A program made the position numbers and the translations under genes. The notes beneath the pieces are model-generated. The model worked only from the letters and a program-made list of their open reading frames with translations, had not been told where the DNA came from and ran no database searches. DNA of 64,000 nucleotides from an uncultured Acidimicrobiales bacterium (GTDB lineage: Bacteria > Actinomycetota > Acidimicrobiia > Acidimicrobiales > SZUA-35): positions 23,247 to 87,246 of the forward strand of contig CALKTH010000005.1 of NCBI GenBank assembly GCA_937997485.1. The letters run 5' to 3'. Shown piece by piece: positions 41,349 through 51,118 of the stretch (the stretch's first letter is position 1; each line of letters starts with the position of its first letter).

Positions 41349-44300
41349 ATGGGAATCACGAAGTTGCTCGTCGCCAACCGTGGCGAGATCGCCATTCGAG
41401 TCTTTCGAGCGGCGTACGAACTCGGCATCGAGACGGTGGCCGTGCATACGTGGGAAGACCGTCAATCACTCCACCGCTTGAAGGCCTCTGAGTCCTACCA
41501 GCTCGGGGAGCCTGGTCATCCGCTCAAGCCCTACCTCGATCCGGATCTCATCGTCCGAACAGCACTGGAAGCGGGTGTCGACGCCATCCACCCGGGCTAC
41601 GGCTTCCTTTCCGAGAATCCGGACCTGGCCGACGCGTGTGCTGCCGCCGGGATCACCTTCGTTGGGCCGCCCTCTTCCGTGCTCCGCCTCTGCGGCAACA
41701 AGATGCGCGCTCAGGCCTCGGCCGATGCTGCCGGGATTCCCGTGCTGCATCAGTCCGGCGAGGTGACGCCGGAGACAGCACTCGAAGCAGCCGAGCCCAT
41801 CGGATTCCCCATCTTCGTGAAGGCGGCGTCCGGGGGCGGTGGTCGAGGTCTGCGCCGCATCGACGATCCGGGCGAGTTGGAAGCGGCTGTTGCCACGGCT
41901 CGGAGCGAAGCGGCCTCTGCGTTCGGAGACCCCACGGTCTTCTTGGAGCAAGCGGTGATTCGGCCCCGTCACATCGAGGTCCAGCTGCTGGGCGACGGCA
42001 CCGACGTCATACATCTGTTCGAGCGGGATTGTTCGGTCCAGCGACGCCACCAGAAGGTGGTGGAGCTCGCTCCCGCTCCGGCACTCGATCCCGCCTTGAG
42101 GGACGAGATGTGCGCGTCCGCTGTCGCGTTCGGCGAAGCGATCAGCTACGTGAACGCAGGCACGGTGGAGTTCTTGCTGGGCGAAGACGGTCGCTACGTC
42201 TTCATCGAGATGAACCCTCGGATTCAGGTCGAGCACACGGTCACGGAAGAGACGACCGACGTTGACATCGTGCAGACCCAGATCCGCATTGCCAGCGGGG
42301 CCTCCCTTCAAGAGCTGGGCCTCACCCAGGACCGAATGCATCAGCGAGGCGCAGCACTCCAATGCCGGATCACCACCGAGGACCCGGCCGACGGATTCCG
42401 TCCCGACACGGGCCGCATCCTCGCCTACCGCGAGCCCGGAGGTGCCGGCGTTCGCTTGGATGGCGGTGGCGGCTACGCCGGTGCCGAGATCACTCCGTAC
42501 TTCGATTCGCTTCTCACCAAGCTCACCTGCCGAGGGCGCACGTTCGAAGATGCTGTTGCTCGGGCGGAGCGTGCGGTTGCCGAGTTCCGAGTGCGCGGTC
42601 CGGTGACCAACATCGCGTTCCTTCAGGCGCTGCTGGTCGATCCCGACTTCCGGGCGGGTGGGGTGACCACCTCATTCATCGACGAGCGACCACATCTCAT
42701 GGAAGGCCAGGTCACCCACGATCGTGCCACTCGCTTGCTCCGCTGGCTCGGTGAGGTCACGGTCAACCGGCCGAACGGCGCTCCGCCGGCCGATGTTCTC
42801 CTCGCTGGCGACCCGACCGAAAAGCTCCCGCCTCATCCCAGCGAGCCGCCACCATCAGGGAGCAAACAGCGGCTCGATGAGTTGGGGCCTGCTGGCTTTG
42901 CTGCATGGATGCGAGAGCGCCCGGGCGTGCTCGTCACCGACACCACGTTGCGAGACGCTCATCAGTCGATCCTCGCCACCCGTGTGCGCACGATCGATCT
43001 CGTTGCTGGCGCTCGACACATCGCCCACCTCAATAGTGACCTGTTGAGTCTCGAGTGCTGGGGCGGAGCGACCTACGACGTTGCCCTTCGCTTCCTTCAC
43101 GAAGATCCCTGGGAGCGCCTGGAGAGAATCAGGGAGGCAGCGCCGAACCTCTGCCTCCAGATGTTGCTTCGAGGCCGCAACACGGTTGGGTACACGGCCT
43201 ACCCCGATCGTGTGGCCCAGGCGTTCGTGGCCGAGGCCAAGCGCAGCGGAGTTGATGTCTTCCGCGTGTTTGATGCGCTGAACTCTGTGGAGCAGATGGC
43301 TCCCGCGATCCATGCGGCGATCGACGCCGGCGGACTCGTCGAAGGCACGATCTGCTACTCGGGTGACCTCTCCAGTCCGAACGAGAACCTCTACACGCTC
43401 GACTACTACCTCGGCGTGGCCGAGCAGTTGATCGCCGAAGGCGCTCACGTCTTGTGCGTGAAGGACATGGCTGGGCTGCTCCGGGCGCCAGCGGCGTTCA
43501 CGCTGGTGTCCGCGCTGCGGGAGCGATTCGATGCGCCCGTGCACCTGCACACCCACGACACGGCGGGTGGTCAGCTGGCGAGCTATCTGGCTGCTGCTGA
43601 AGCAGGCGTGGATGCGGTCGATGGCGCTGCGGCGTCGCTCTCGGGCATGACCTCACAGCCGTCGCTGTCGGCCATCGCTGCCGCCTTCGAGAACACCGAG
43701 CGGGCGACGGGTCTTTCGCTCGAGGGCCTCGGCCGTTTGGAGCCGTACTGGGAAGGAGTCCGTCGTCTCTACCGTCCCTTTGAGGCCGGGCTCGCCAGCC
43801 CTACGGGCACGGTCTACGAACACGAGATCCCTGGCGGTCAGCTCTCGAACCTACGCCAGCAAGCAATCGCCCTTGGCCTCGGCGACCGCTTCGAAGATGT
43901 CGAGCGCTTGTATGCCGAGTGCGACCGGTTGCTCGGCCGCATCATCAAGGTGACGCCGACCTCGAAGGTCGTTGGCGACTTGGCACTCGCCCTTGCCGCC
44001 AGCGGTGTTTCGCCAAAGGAGCTGGCCGATGATCCTCGATCGGTTGACCTACCGGACAGCGTTGTGGGCTTCCTCCACGGTGAGCTGGGCACGCCTGTGG
44101 CCGGCTTCCCTGAGCCGTTCCGGACCCAGGCGCTCGATGGGCGCCGATCGGCCCACCCACCTGCGCCGCTGCCGGAAGCCGATCGCGCCGCCGTTACGTC
44201 AGCTGATCCCGCGGAGGTTCGGGAGGCACTGAGCCGCCTGCTCTTCCCGAAGCCGTTCGCTGACTTCGTCGAGAAGCAAGAGGCCTACGGCGACATGTCC

Positions 44301-44750
44301 CGGCTTCCCACCAGGCTCTTCTGGTTCGGCATCGATGTAGGCGAGCGTGATGTCAACATCAGCCTCGAGCGGGGCGTGCAGCTCATTGTCGGGCTCGACG
44401 CGATCGGTGAGCCAGACGAACGGGGGATGCGCCGAGTCGTGTTCCGGCTCAACGGCCAGCTCCGACCGCTCGACATCGTCGACCAATCCGTGGACGTTTC
44501 GTCCGTGGGACGAGAGCAAGCGGACCCCGGCAACCCAGGACACGTTGCCGCGCCGTTCACGGGTGTGGCGTCGGTCAGCGTGGCGATCGGAGACAAGGTG
44601 GTCGCCAACCAAGCGGTTGCGGTGATCGAGGCAATGAAGATGGAGTCGGTCATCTCCGCTCCGATCTCGGGCGTCGTGGAGCGCCTCGGCGGACCAACGG
44701 TCGGATCTGTAGAGCCCGGCGATCTGCTTTTGGTGGTGCGTCCCACCTAA
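41349..44750 (+). CDS. pyc: Pyruvate carboxylase
   Basis: 1133 aa single-chain biotin enzyme forming oxaloacetate from pyruvate and bicarbonate. Biotin carboxylase domain 1-450 (LLVANRGEIAIRVFRAAYEL, KAASGGGGRGLRRI, FIEMNPRIQVEHTVTEE). Carboxyltransferase domain about 540-800 (VTDTTLRDAHQSILATRVRT, VFRVFDALNSVEQM, LHTHDTAGGQ, SGMTSQPS). Then the PC tetramerisation region and the biotinyl domain ending with EAMKMES, biotin Lys near residue 1097. All core motifs are intact. The start at 41349 gives the family N-terminus. The LLM gene begins 9 nt after its stop. Confidence 0.96.
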   Translation: MGITKLLVANRGEIAIRVFRAAYELGIETVAVHTWEDRQSLHRLKASESYQLGEPGHPLKPYLDPDLIVRTALEAGVDAIHPGYGFLSENPDLADACAAAGITFVGPPSSVLRLCGNKMRAQASADAAGIPVLHQSGEVTPETALEAAEPIGFPIFVKAASGGGGRGLRRIDDPGELEAAVATARSEAASAFGDPTVFLEQAVIRPRHIEVQLLGDGTDVIHLFERDCSVQRRHQKVVELAPAPALDPALRDEMCASAVAFGEAISYVNAGTVEFLLGEDGRYVFIEMNPRIQVEHTVTEETTDVDIVQTQIRIASGASLQELGLTQDRMHQRGAALQCRITTEDPADGFRPDTGRILAYREPGGAGVRLDGGGGYAGAEITPYFDSLLTKLTCRGRTFEDAVARAERAVAEFRVRGPVTNIAFLQALLVDPDFRAGGVTTSFIDERPHLMEGQVTHDRATRLLRWLGEVTVNRPNGAPPADVLLAGDPTEKLPPHPSEPPPSGSKQRLDELGPAGFAAWMRERPGVLVTDTTLRDAHQSILATRVRTIDLVAGARHIAHLNSDLLSLECWGGATYDVALRFLHEDPWERLERIREAAPNLCLQMLLRGRNTVGYTAYPDRVAQAFVAEAKRSGVDVFRVFDALNSVEQMAPAIHAAIDAGGLVEGTICYSGDLSSPNENLYTLDYYLGVAEQLIAEGAHVLCVKDMAGLLRAPAAFTLVSALRERFDAPVHLHTHDTAGGQLASYLAAAEAGVDAVDGAAASLSGMTSQPSLSAIAAAFENTERATGLSLEGLGRLEPYWEGVRRLYRPFEAGLASPTGTVYEHEIPGGQLSNLRQQAIALGLGDRFEDVERLYAECDRLLGRIIKVTPTSKVVGDLALALAASGVSPKELADDPRSVDLPDSVVGFLHGELGTPVAGFPEPFRTQALDGRRSAHPPAPLPEADRAAVTSADPAEVREALSRLLFPKPFADFVEKQEAYGDMSRLPTRLFWFGIDVGERDVNISLERGVQLIVGLDAIGEPDERGMRRVVFRLNGQLRPLDIVDQSVDVSSVGREQADPGNPGHVAAPFTGVASVSVAIGDKVVANQAVAVIEAMKMESVISAPISGVVERLGGPTVGSVEPGDLLLVVRPT

Positions 44751-44753
44751 GTT
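44748..44753 (+). promoter_or_regulatory. -10 box (TAAGTT) built on the pyc stop codon
   Basis: TAAGTT contains the pyc TAA stop and ends 6 nt before ATG 44760, so the LLM gene can be transcribed leaderless and apart from pyc. Confidence 0.45.
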
Positions 44754-44759
44754 CTCGCC

Positions 44760-45797
44760 ATGAAGATCAGCATGTCAGTGAACTACTCCGGCGACGTGAA
44801 GGCCATGGCCGACCAGGTCGTCGAGTTCGAGAAGGCCGGCGTCGACCTCGTGTGGGTGGCGGAGGCCTACGGCATGGATGCACCCACGGTGATGGGCTAC
44901 TTGGCGGCGATCACCGAAACCGTTGAGATCGCTTCTGGCATTCTCCCGATCTACACCCGCACCCCGACCCTGCTGGCCATGACAGCCGTCGGCGTCGACG
45001 TGCTCAGCAACGGCCGATGCGTCCTCGGTCTCGGTGCCTCGGGTCCGCAGGTGATCGAAGGCTTCCACGGCGTGAAGTACGACGCTCCGCTAGGCAGAAC
45101 CCGAGAGGTCGTCGAGATCTGCCGCAAGATCTGGGCTCGAGAAGACAAGCTCGTTCACAACGGCAAGCGGTACAACATGCCGCTGCCCGAAGGTGAGGGC
45201 ACCGGTCTCGGCAAGCCGCTGAAGATCATCACCCACCCGCCTCGGCCCTCCATCCCGATTCTGCTCGCCTCCCTCGGCCCGAAGAACGTGGAACTCACCG
45301 CCGAGATCGCCGATGGCTGGCTTCCCACCCTGTATGTGCCGGAGCGGGCATCGATGGTGTGGGGTGAAGATCTCGACCGGGGCTACGCCAAGCGAGACGC
45401 CTCGCTCGGTCAGATGGACATCATGGCCGGCGGCATGGTCGCCATCGGACCCGAGGACGAGGTGGCCAAGTATCGCGACTACGGCCGAGGCAGCACGGCG
45501 CTCTACGTGGGCGGCATGGGTGCGGTCGGCAAGAACTTCTACAACAGCCTCTTCAGCCGGTACGGCTGGGAGAGCGAAGCCCACGAGATGCAGCAGCTCT
45601 ATCTCAGCGGCCAGAAGAAAGAGGCCGAGGCCAAGGTGCCTGCCGACTTCTTGAAGGCATCCAGCCTGATCGGTGACGAGGGCTACGTTCGCGAGCGTCT
45701 CGCCGCCTACGCCGAATCCGGCGTGACGTACCTCAACGTCTCGCCCGTCGGGCCCGATCCGGTGGGGACGATTCGCAAGCTCCGCGAGCTGATGTAG
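44760..45797 (+). CDS. LLM-class F420-dependent oxidoreductase
   Basis: 345 aa. MKISMSVNYSGDVKAMADQV, GVDLVWVAEAYGMDAPTVMG, ASGILPIYTRTPTLLAMTAV and GRCVLGLGASGPQVIEGFHG form the N-terminal barrel half. The longer insertion ENLVHNGKRY-type loop reads DKLVHNGKRYNMPLPEGEGT. Related proteins in mycobacteria use F420. It follows pyc by 9 nt with its own putative -10 box, so readthrough and separate transcription are both possible. Confidence 0.87.
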   Translation: MKISMSVNYSGDVKAMADQVVEFEKAGVDLVWVAEAYGMDAPTVMGYLAAITETVEIASGILPIYTRTPTLLAMTAVGVDVLSNGRCVLGLGASGPQVIEGFHGVKYDAPLGRTREVVEICRKIWAREDKLVHNGKRYNMPLPEGEGTGLGKPLKIITHPPRPSIPILLASLGPKNVELTAEIADGWLPTLYVPERASMVWGEDLDRGYAKRDASLGQMDIMAGGMVAIGPEDEVAKYRDYGRGSTALYVGGMGAVGKNFYNSLFSRYGWESEAHEMQQLYLSGQKKEAEAKVPADFLKASSLIGDEGYVRERLAAYAESGVTYLNVSPVGPDPVGTIRKLRELM

Positions 45798-45885
45798 TCC
45801 GGAGGCCTGGGCGGCGCTCTCGCTCCGTGTTGCGGCATTGTCTCGGAGTCTCAAGCGTCCGGTTTGGAAGGCCGATCGCACAAGG

Positions 45886-46551
45886 GTGACTGACATTCCG
45901 TCTCCACCTGAGCTTCCGGCGGTGCCACCACCGTCACCCTCAGGATCGATCGCCCAGGCTCCACCGACGTTTGGCGCAGCGCCGATCGCTGGCGGGCCTC
46001 CGGTCGTGCCGCCCCCGCCGATGCCTCCGACACCAGGAACGGCTCCAGGAGCGGGTGTCGGCCCAGCGCCGGCATGGCCAGCACCGCCGACGGCCAAGCC
46101 AAAACGGCGGGGCCGATGGGTGCTGATCATCCTCGGCTTGATGGGCCTCGCCGTGGCGGGAATGGTCGCACTCGGAGCCCTCTATGTGTTCGCAGTGTTG
46201 GGGCCGGTGGAAGACACGGTCTCGAACGATGCTCAGCTGGGGGAGTGCTACGTGCGGGGCCAGTCCACGCCCGTTTCATGCGCAGAGCCTCACCACTTTG
46301 AGGTCTTTGCCGAAGTCCGATTCCTACCGGAGGCCACGTTCCCTGGCCGACTCGATCGGTTCGTGGGGATTGCCTTCTGCGAGGAGGAACTTGTGGCCGT
46401 CACTGGTGACTCCTATGTCTTGGGTGCTTACGACTACGTCGCCGTCTACCCGTCCGAGGCGGACTGGGAGGCGGGGAACCGTCGAGTGCCGTGCGTCCTG
46501 GTCGACAGCGAGGGACGGCTGCTGTCTCGAACCTTCGTCGGCCAGAACTGA
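45886..46551 (+). CDS. Membrane-anchored septum-formation-family protein
   Basis: 221 aa from GTG 45886 (an upstream TTG at 45838 is possible). Proline/alanine-rich cytoplasmic N-terminus (PPPSPSGSIAQAPPTFG, PPPPMPPTPGTAPG), basic KPKRRGR, one membrane helix (WVLIILGLMGLAVAGMVALG), then an extracellular domain with DAQLGECYVRG, VSCAEPHHFEVFAEV and RVPCVLVDSEG, the paired-cysteine Septum_form pattern. It shares this domain with the lipoprotein at 24467-25078. Followed by a terminator. Confidence 0.75.
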   Translation: MTDIPSPPELPAVPPPSPSGSIAQAPPTFGAAPIAGGPPVVPPPPMPPTPGTAPGAGVGPAPAWPAPPTAKPKRRGRWVLIILGLMGLAVAGMVALGALYVFAVLGPVEDTVSNDAQLGECYVRGQSTPVSCAEPHHFEVFAEVRFLPEATFPGRLDRFVGIAFCEEELVAVTGDSYVLGAYDYVAVYPSEADWEAGNRRVPCVLVDSEGRLLSRTFVGQN

Positions 46552-46585
46552 TCAAATCTCGCTAGTCCTGGGCCCGGACGCCGAA

Positions 46586-46620
46586 CAAGCTGCCGTGCTG
46601 GGGAGGCGCTCGGCAGCTTG
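46586..46620 (+). terminator. Terminator after the septum-formation gene
   Basis: CAAGCTGCCG (46586-46595) and CGGCAGCTTG (46611-46620), perfect 10-bp stem, 15-nt loop, 34 nt after the stop codon. The rest of 46621-46811 is AT-richer than its surroundings and contains no gene I can support. Confidence 0.65.
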
Positions 46621-46811
46621 CTGGTGAGTTACGGGGCGGAGCCGCCGCCGCCATCTCTCGTTGAAAACGGACACTACGACAAAACCGTTGCGGTTGTGTA
46701 AACGGGAGCCAAATTTCTCTCCAGAAGAGGGCACTGACGTCAAGACAAGTTTTGCGCCGTCACTGTTTTGTCATATTTGCGGACGTTCGCGGACGCTGCC
46801 GTGATGTTGTG

Positions 46812-48053
46812 TCAGTGGCCTGTCAGCGAGCGGAAGGCACCATCACGGCGAAACATGTCTCGAGACCACCGTTTCGGGGTGCCGAGAACGGCGCGGGGGT
46901 AGTCCTCGAACAACAAGCGAGCGAAGTTGCGACGGGTCCACCCGGTGGCGCCGGCGATCTTGACACTCCACGTTGCACCGGCTCGATTGCCCAAGACCCT
47001 GGACAGCGCGCCTGCCAGTCGGTGGTCTTTCACCATCGATGCCCCAAGATCAGCGGTGTAGGCCGCTGCAATCGCTCCGGGATCGTTTCGGTGCGCAGCA
47101 ATGCTCGACACGGCAAGGCGGCCCGTCTCCAATGCTTGCCCGATGCCCTCGCCGGTCATCGGGTCCGTGGCTGTGGCTGCGTCACCGACCCAGAGGACGT
47201 TCTTGTGCGTCAGCGTGGCTTCCCCGAGACGGGCCGGAATTGGCCATGCCTTGTGCGGCGACTCCGGGACAGCGCTCTCGCCGAGAACAGCCCGAATGTG
47301 GGGCCGGGCCAGAATGTCGGGCCACAGCGTCTTCATGTCCTGGATCTTGTGGCCGGTGTCCCGCTGAATGCCGAAACCGACGTTGGCCGAGCCGTCGGCG
47401 AGCGGAAAGCTCCAGACGTAGCCAGGAAGAAGGTCGGGCTCGAACCACACCCAGAGCTCGCTCGCGGCCTGGGGTGAGACGTTGGAGAAGTACTGACGGA
47501 ACGCGTGCCAGTCACCCCGGTAGGAGGGCATGGTCTCGCCCAGCATCTTGCGTGTCGGCGACCACATGCCGTCAGCGGCGATGATGTGTGAAGCACTGAT
47601 CTTGCCAGCGGTCGTGGTCGCGATGGCGCGCTGGTCGGCGCCTTGGCCTTCGATCGTCAGCGCCGTGACGTCGGTCTGTTCGCGGATGTCGGCGCCTAGG
47701 TTCCGGGCGTGCTGCACGAGCGCGTGGTCGAGCTCCTCTCGGCGAGCGATGGCAGCGAACTGTCCACGACCCTTGGGAAGGGGAAACTCGATCGTGGTGC
47801 CGTCAGGGCCACCGACATAGACGTCGTTGACGACGTGCCACGACGGGACCGTTGCCGGGTCGAGCCCAAGCTCGTCGAGATGGCGGAGACATCCCGTCGT
47901 GAGACCATCGCCACAGCACTTGTCGCGGGGGAAGGTGGCTCGGTCGACAACGACGGCTGAGAGACCGGAGCGGAGCGCTTCGATGGCAGCTGCGGTGCCC
48001 GCCGGGCCAGCGCCGATGATCAGCAGATCGACCTGCTCCAGCTCGTTGTGCAT
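46812..48053 (-). CDS. Geranylgeranyl reductase-family FAD-dependent oxidoreductase
   Basis: 413 aa from ATG 48053. Rossmann FAD motif VDLLIIGAGPAGTAAAIEAL, the GGR-family signature DRATFPRDKCCGDGLTTGCL, and the second FAD motif VLWVGDAATATDPMTGEGIG. These flavoproteins reduce isoprenoid double bonds, for example in menaquinone or lipid precursors, or hydroxylate aromatics. A C-terminal helical region with many Arg and Trp may contact the membrane. The VanW gene ends 19 nt upstream on the same strand. Confidence 0.9.
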   Translation of the reverse strand: MHNELEQVDLLIIGAGPAGTAAAIEALRSGLSAVVVDRATFPRDKCCGDGLTTGCLRHLDELGLDPATVPSWHVVNDVYVGGPDGTTIEFPLPKGRGQFAAIARREELDHALVQHARNLGADIREQTDVTALTIEGQGADQRAIATTTAGKISASHIIAADGMWSPTRKMLGETMPSYRGDWHAFRQYFSNVSPQAASELWVWFEPDLLPGYVWSFPLADGSANVGFGIQRDTGHKIQDMKTLWPDILARPHIRAVLGESAVPESPHKAWPIPARLGEATLTHKNVLWVGDAATATDPMTGEGIGQALETGRLAVSSIAAHRNDPGAIAAAYTADLGASMVKDHRLAGALSRVLGNRAGATWSVKIAGATGWTRRNFARLLFEDYPRAVLGTPKRWSRDMFRRDGAFRSLTGH

Positions 48054-48072
48054 GACAGACAGTTCAGCCGAA

Positions 48073-50103
48073 TCAGCCGGCGGCTGTGGTATCCGAGCTT
48101 GGGGTTGTCGCCGCCGTGGTGGGCGCCGGAGTTGCCTCGGTCGTGGGCGCGGTTGTCGGTGGCGCCGTTGTGTCGCTCGTTGGAGCTGTTGTCGGCGTGG
48201 TCTCGCCGGTTGTGGTGTCTGAGGTTGGCGCTGTCTCGGTTGTGGTCTCCGTGCCTTCCACCGTGGTGGTGGTGGTTTCGGGCTCGGTGGGCACGGTGGA
48301 GTTTCCGTTGCAATCCAAGCCTTCGCCTGGCCGGTAGAGAGCGAACACGGAGTCTCGCACGCTCTCACCGTCGGGATAGGTGCGTTCCCGAGTGGTCGTG
48401 ACTCGAGTACACGCGCCTTGAGCACGCTCGGTCCGGCCAAGGTCTTCCACGTTGATGTGCTTCGTGGAGTAGAGCGTGACGGTGATCGAGGTATCGGTCC
48501 AGGTCGGCCACACGAGAATGCCGTACGGGGTGTTGTTCTCGACGATGAAGTCCGGCTTCGGCCAGGAGATCGTGGCCTCGCGGCCCCGGGGATACCGGCT
48601 GAAGTAGAGCGAGTGGGACTGGTATTCGATGAAGTCCATGCCGCCGAAGAAGGCGGCGTTGAACATCGTGGTGGTGAACTGGCTGACGCCGCCACCGACC
48701 TGATCTTCGAGGTTGCCCTCGGAAATCGCTCCAGCGGGGAGGAAGCCGCGGGCCCGGTCTCGTTTACCGACGATGTCGTTCAGGTCGAAGCGGTCACCGG
48801 GCTTCACGACGGTGCCCCGCACGATCTCGGCCATGAGCTGGATGTTTGTCACCCGGTTCTGACAGCAGGAGTGGTTGGTCGTGAAGGTGGCGACTTCTTC
48901 CACAACACCGAGCGCCTCGAGTTCCAGCACACCGGCGTCGCTGCCCGTGACGGTGGGCATCAGCTCGATGATGCGTGAGGGCTGAGCCGCTGTCGTTGTG
49001 CTGCCCTCGCCTTCCTCGTCATCAGCTTCGTCGCTCTCTTCCTCTTCGACTGCGGGTGCCACCTGAGCGGCCGCGCCGGTGAGCCCCTCACGAATGCGAT
49101 CGCCGGTGTCGTCCTCGCAGCACACCACGGACTCGCTCGCTGGCACGATGATCGGGCGGCCGTCGACCACCTCGAAGTGGGCTTGCTGGCTCTCATCGCC
49201 GAGCGAGGAAAAGAGCGGTCGGAGCTCGTCAATGGCCCGATCGCCGTTGATGGTCCAGCCAGGTGTTGGGGTGTCGGCGCCGGTGAGCTCCACCCACGAA
49301 CGAAGCTGAGCGGATTCGATCGTGGCGTCGCTTCCGAGCACTCGGAACCCGACCGGTTGTGAGGTGGCTTCGTTCGCCTCGTCGGCTACCGCCTGCAACA
49401 CATCGGTTTGCAGCGTCGGCCGGAGTGCGAGGGGAGCGATGTCGAGAACGTAGGGGGCGCCTTCGGTCAGGCTCGCCTCGAGGAGCGGTGGGACGGTCTC
49501 GGGATCGATGGTCGCACCATCGACTCCGTCGACGACGCGAAGCTCGGGCCCGTCGGTATCGAAGAAGGGCTCACTCGGTTGCGTCAGCTGGCCCTCGATG
49601 AGCGCCTCTGCGGCGATGCTCGATGCTTCGTCGTCGACTTCCAGCTCGACCGGCACCTCGACCTCGTTGAAGAACGAGCCGACCCATCGGAAGGGGGCCG
49701 TGATGAACGAGCCATCGCCACGGGCGGCGAGTGCCGAGGTCTTCAGCTGGTCCCGATTCACGCGTGTCCCGAGGTCGTAGAGATCGGTGTCGAGCAGGAC
49801 GGTGCCGATCTTCAGCGTGGCCGGCTGGCCCTTCAAGCGATCCTCGAGATCGGAAGCGACAGCATCGAGATCGGCCTCGTCGAGACCGCCAATTGCGACG
49901 CCGTCAGCGGTGACGTTTCGAGCAACTCGGTCGCCTTGAACAGCGGAATCAACGCCCCACGCCACGAAGAGAACTGCGAGGAGAACGAGGGGAACACTGG
50001 CCCCAACGATGAGCTTCCGCCGACTACTGAACACGGCTGCCAAGTGTGCCACGAGCTGGAACAGATCCAGTGTCACATGACATGATCCACAGCACTTCGA
50101 CAT
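48073..50103 (-). CDS. VanW-family protein with membrane anchor and Thr/Pro tail
   Basis: 676 aa (GTG 50076 is an alternative start). One N-terminal membrane helix (LIVGASVPLVLLAVLFVAWG), then two YoaR-like peptidoglycan-binding-type repeats (VTADGVAIGGLDEADLDAVA; later the AQLRSWVEL block). The VanW domain lies around 400-590 (PGDRFDLNDIVGKRDRARGF, GGGVSQFTTTMFNAAFFGG, YFSRYPRGREATISWPKPDF). The tail of about 90 residues is almost entirely Thr, Pro, Ala and Ser repeats. Probably an exported cell-wall-associated protein; biochemical role unknown. Confidence 0.88.
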   Translation of the reverse strand: MSKCCGSCHVTLDLFQLVAHLAAVFSSRRKLIVGASVPLVLLAVLFVAWGVDSAVQGDRVARNVTADGVAIGGLDEADLDAVASDLEDRLKGQPATLKIGTVLLDTDLYDLGTRVNRDQLKTSALAARGDGSFITAPFRWVGSFFNEVEVPVELEVDDEASSIAAEALIEGQLTQPSEPFFDTDGPELRVVDGVDGATIDPETVPPLLEASLTEGAPYVLDIAPLALRPTLQTDVLQAVADEANEATSQPVGFRVLGSDATIESAQLRSWVELTGADTPTPGWTINGDRAIDELRPLFSSLGDESQQAHFEVVDGRPIIVPASESVVCCEDDTGDRIREGLTGAAAQVAPAVEEEESDEADDEEGEGSTTTAAQPSRIIELMPTVTGSDAGVLELEALGVVEEVATFTTNHSCCQNRVTNIQLMAEIVRGTVVKPGDRFDLNDIVGKRDRARGFLPAGAISEGNLEDQVGGGVSQFTTTMFNAAFFGGMDFIEYQSHSLYFSRYPRGREATISWPKPDFIVENNTPYGILVWPTWTDTSITVTLYSTKHINVEDLGRTERAQGACTRVTTTRERTYPDGESVRDSVFALYRPGEGLDCNGNSTVPTEPETTTTTVEGTETTTETAPTSDTTTGETTPTTAPTSDTTAPPTTAPTTEATPAPTTAATTPSSDTTAAG

Positions 50104-50121
50104 GAATGATCAGGGGGAGCG

Positions 50122-51054
50122 ATGGCTCGACTGTGTGAAGACCGCGTTGCGATTGTGACAGGTGCCGGCCGAGGCATCGGTAGGGAGCACGCCATGATGC
50201 TCGCCGAGCATGGAGCCAAGGTCGTCGTGAACGATCTCGGCGGAGCGATGGACGGCTCCGGCGACGTCGCGATCGGGCCAGCCGAAGAAGTGGCGGCAGA
50301 GATACGAGCCCTCGGCGGCCAAGCCGTGGCCAACACCGACAATGTCGCCGACTGGGAGGGTGCCCAGCGGATGATCAACCAGGCGGTGTCGGAGTTCGGC
50401 GGTCTCGATGCGGTGATCAACAACGCCGGCATTCTGCGAGACCGCATGCTCACGAACATGACCGAGTCTGAGTGGGACGCCGTCATCAACGTGCACCTCA
50501 AAGGCACCTTCGCCCCCTCCCGCTGGGCCGCCGCCTACTGGCGTGAACGAGCGAAGGCGGGAGAGACGAATGATGCGCGCATCATCAACACCACCTCGGT
50601 ATCGGGCATCTTCGGAAATCCGGGCCAGACGAACTACGGCGCCGCGAAGGCAGGCATTGCCTCCTTCACTGTGATCGCCGCCCAGGAGCTCCATCGCTAC
50701 GGCGTCACTGTGAACGCCATTTCTCCCGGCGCTCTGACGCGCATGACGGAGAACCTCGGTATGGGTCAGCTCGACGACGAGGGCAAGGCAGCGATGGACC
50801 CTCGCTGGATTGCGCCCATCGCCACCTGGCTCACGAGCACCGAGTCGGCCCCGGTCACGGGCCGAGTATTCCTTTCCAGTGGTCGTGAGTTCGGTATCGC
50901 CAATACCTGGCACCGCGGCCCGGTCGCCGACACACCTCCCGCTGATCCCACCGAGATGGGGGCTGTGGTGCAGAAGCTCATGGCCGAGGCACAGCCCAAC
51001 AGCAACATGGCCGGCAAGCCAGCCACCGGGCCCGGCTACCCCACGCCGTACTGA
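50122..51054 (+). CDS. SDR-family 3-hydroxyacyl-CoA dehydrogenase (HSD17B4 type)
   Basis: 310 aa. TGAGRGIGREHAMMLAEHGA, VVVNDLGGAMDGSG, NNAGILRDRMLTNM, catalytic Ser in NTTSVSGIFGNPGQ and YGAAKAG. The DLGG/GSG pattern matches the dehydrogenase half of peroxisomal-type multifunctional enzymes. GGGGGAGCG is the ribosome binding site. The MaoC hydratase follows 64 nt later, so hydration and dehydrogenation of (3R)-intermediates are encoded side by side. Confidence 0.92.
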   Translation: MARLCEDRVAIVTGAGRGIGREHAMMLAEHGAKVVVNDLGGAMDGSGDVAIGPAEEVAAEIRALGGQAVANTDNVADWEGAQRMINQAVSEFGGLDAVINNAGILRDRMLTNMTESEWDAVINVHLKGTFAPSRWAAAYWRERAKAGETNDARIINTTSVSGIFGNPGQTNYGAAKAGIASFTVIAAQELHRYGVTVNAISPGALTRMTENLGMGQLDDEGKAAMDPRWIAPIATWLTSTESAPVTGRVFLSSGREFGIANTWHRGPVADTPPADPTEMGAVVQKLMAEAQPNSNMAGKPATGPGYPTPY

Positions 51055-51118
51055 CCGCACATCGCCAGCCCGATCTGACACGCACGCACTACCAAAGAAC
51101 TACTCGAGGAGAACAGAC

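Noticed and set aside
46552..46743. 63-aa minus-strand ORF
   Set aside because: No ATG start, no ribosome binding site, overlaps a terminator, no recognisable motif.
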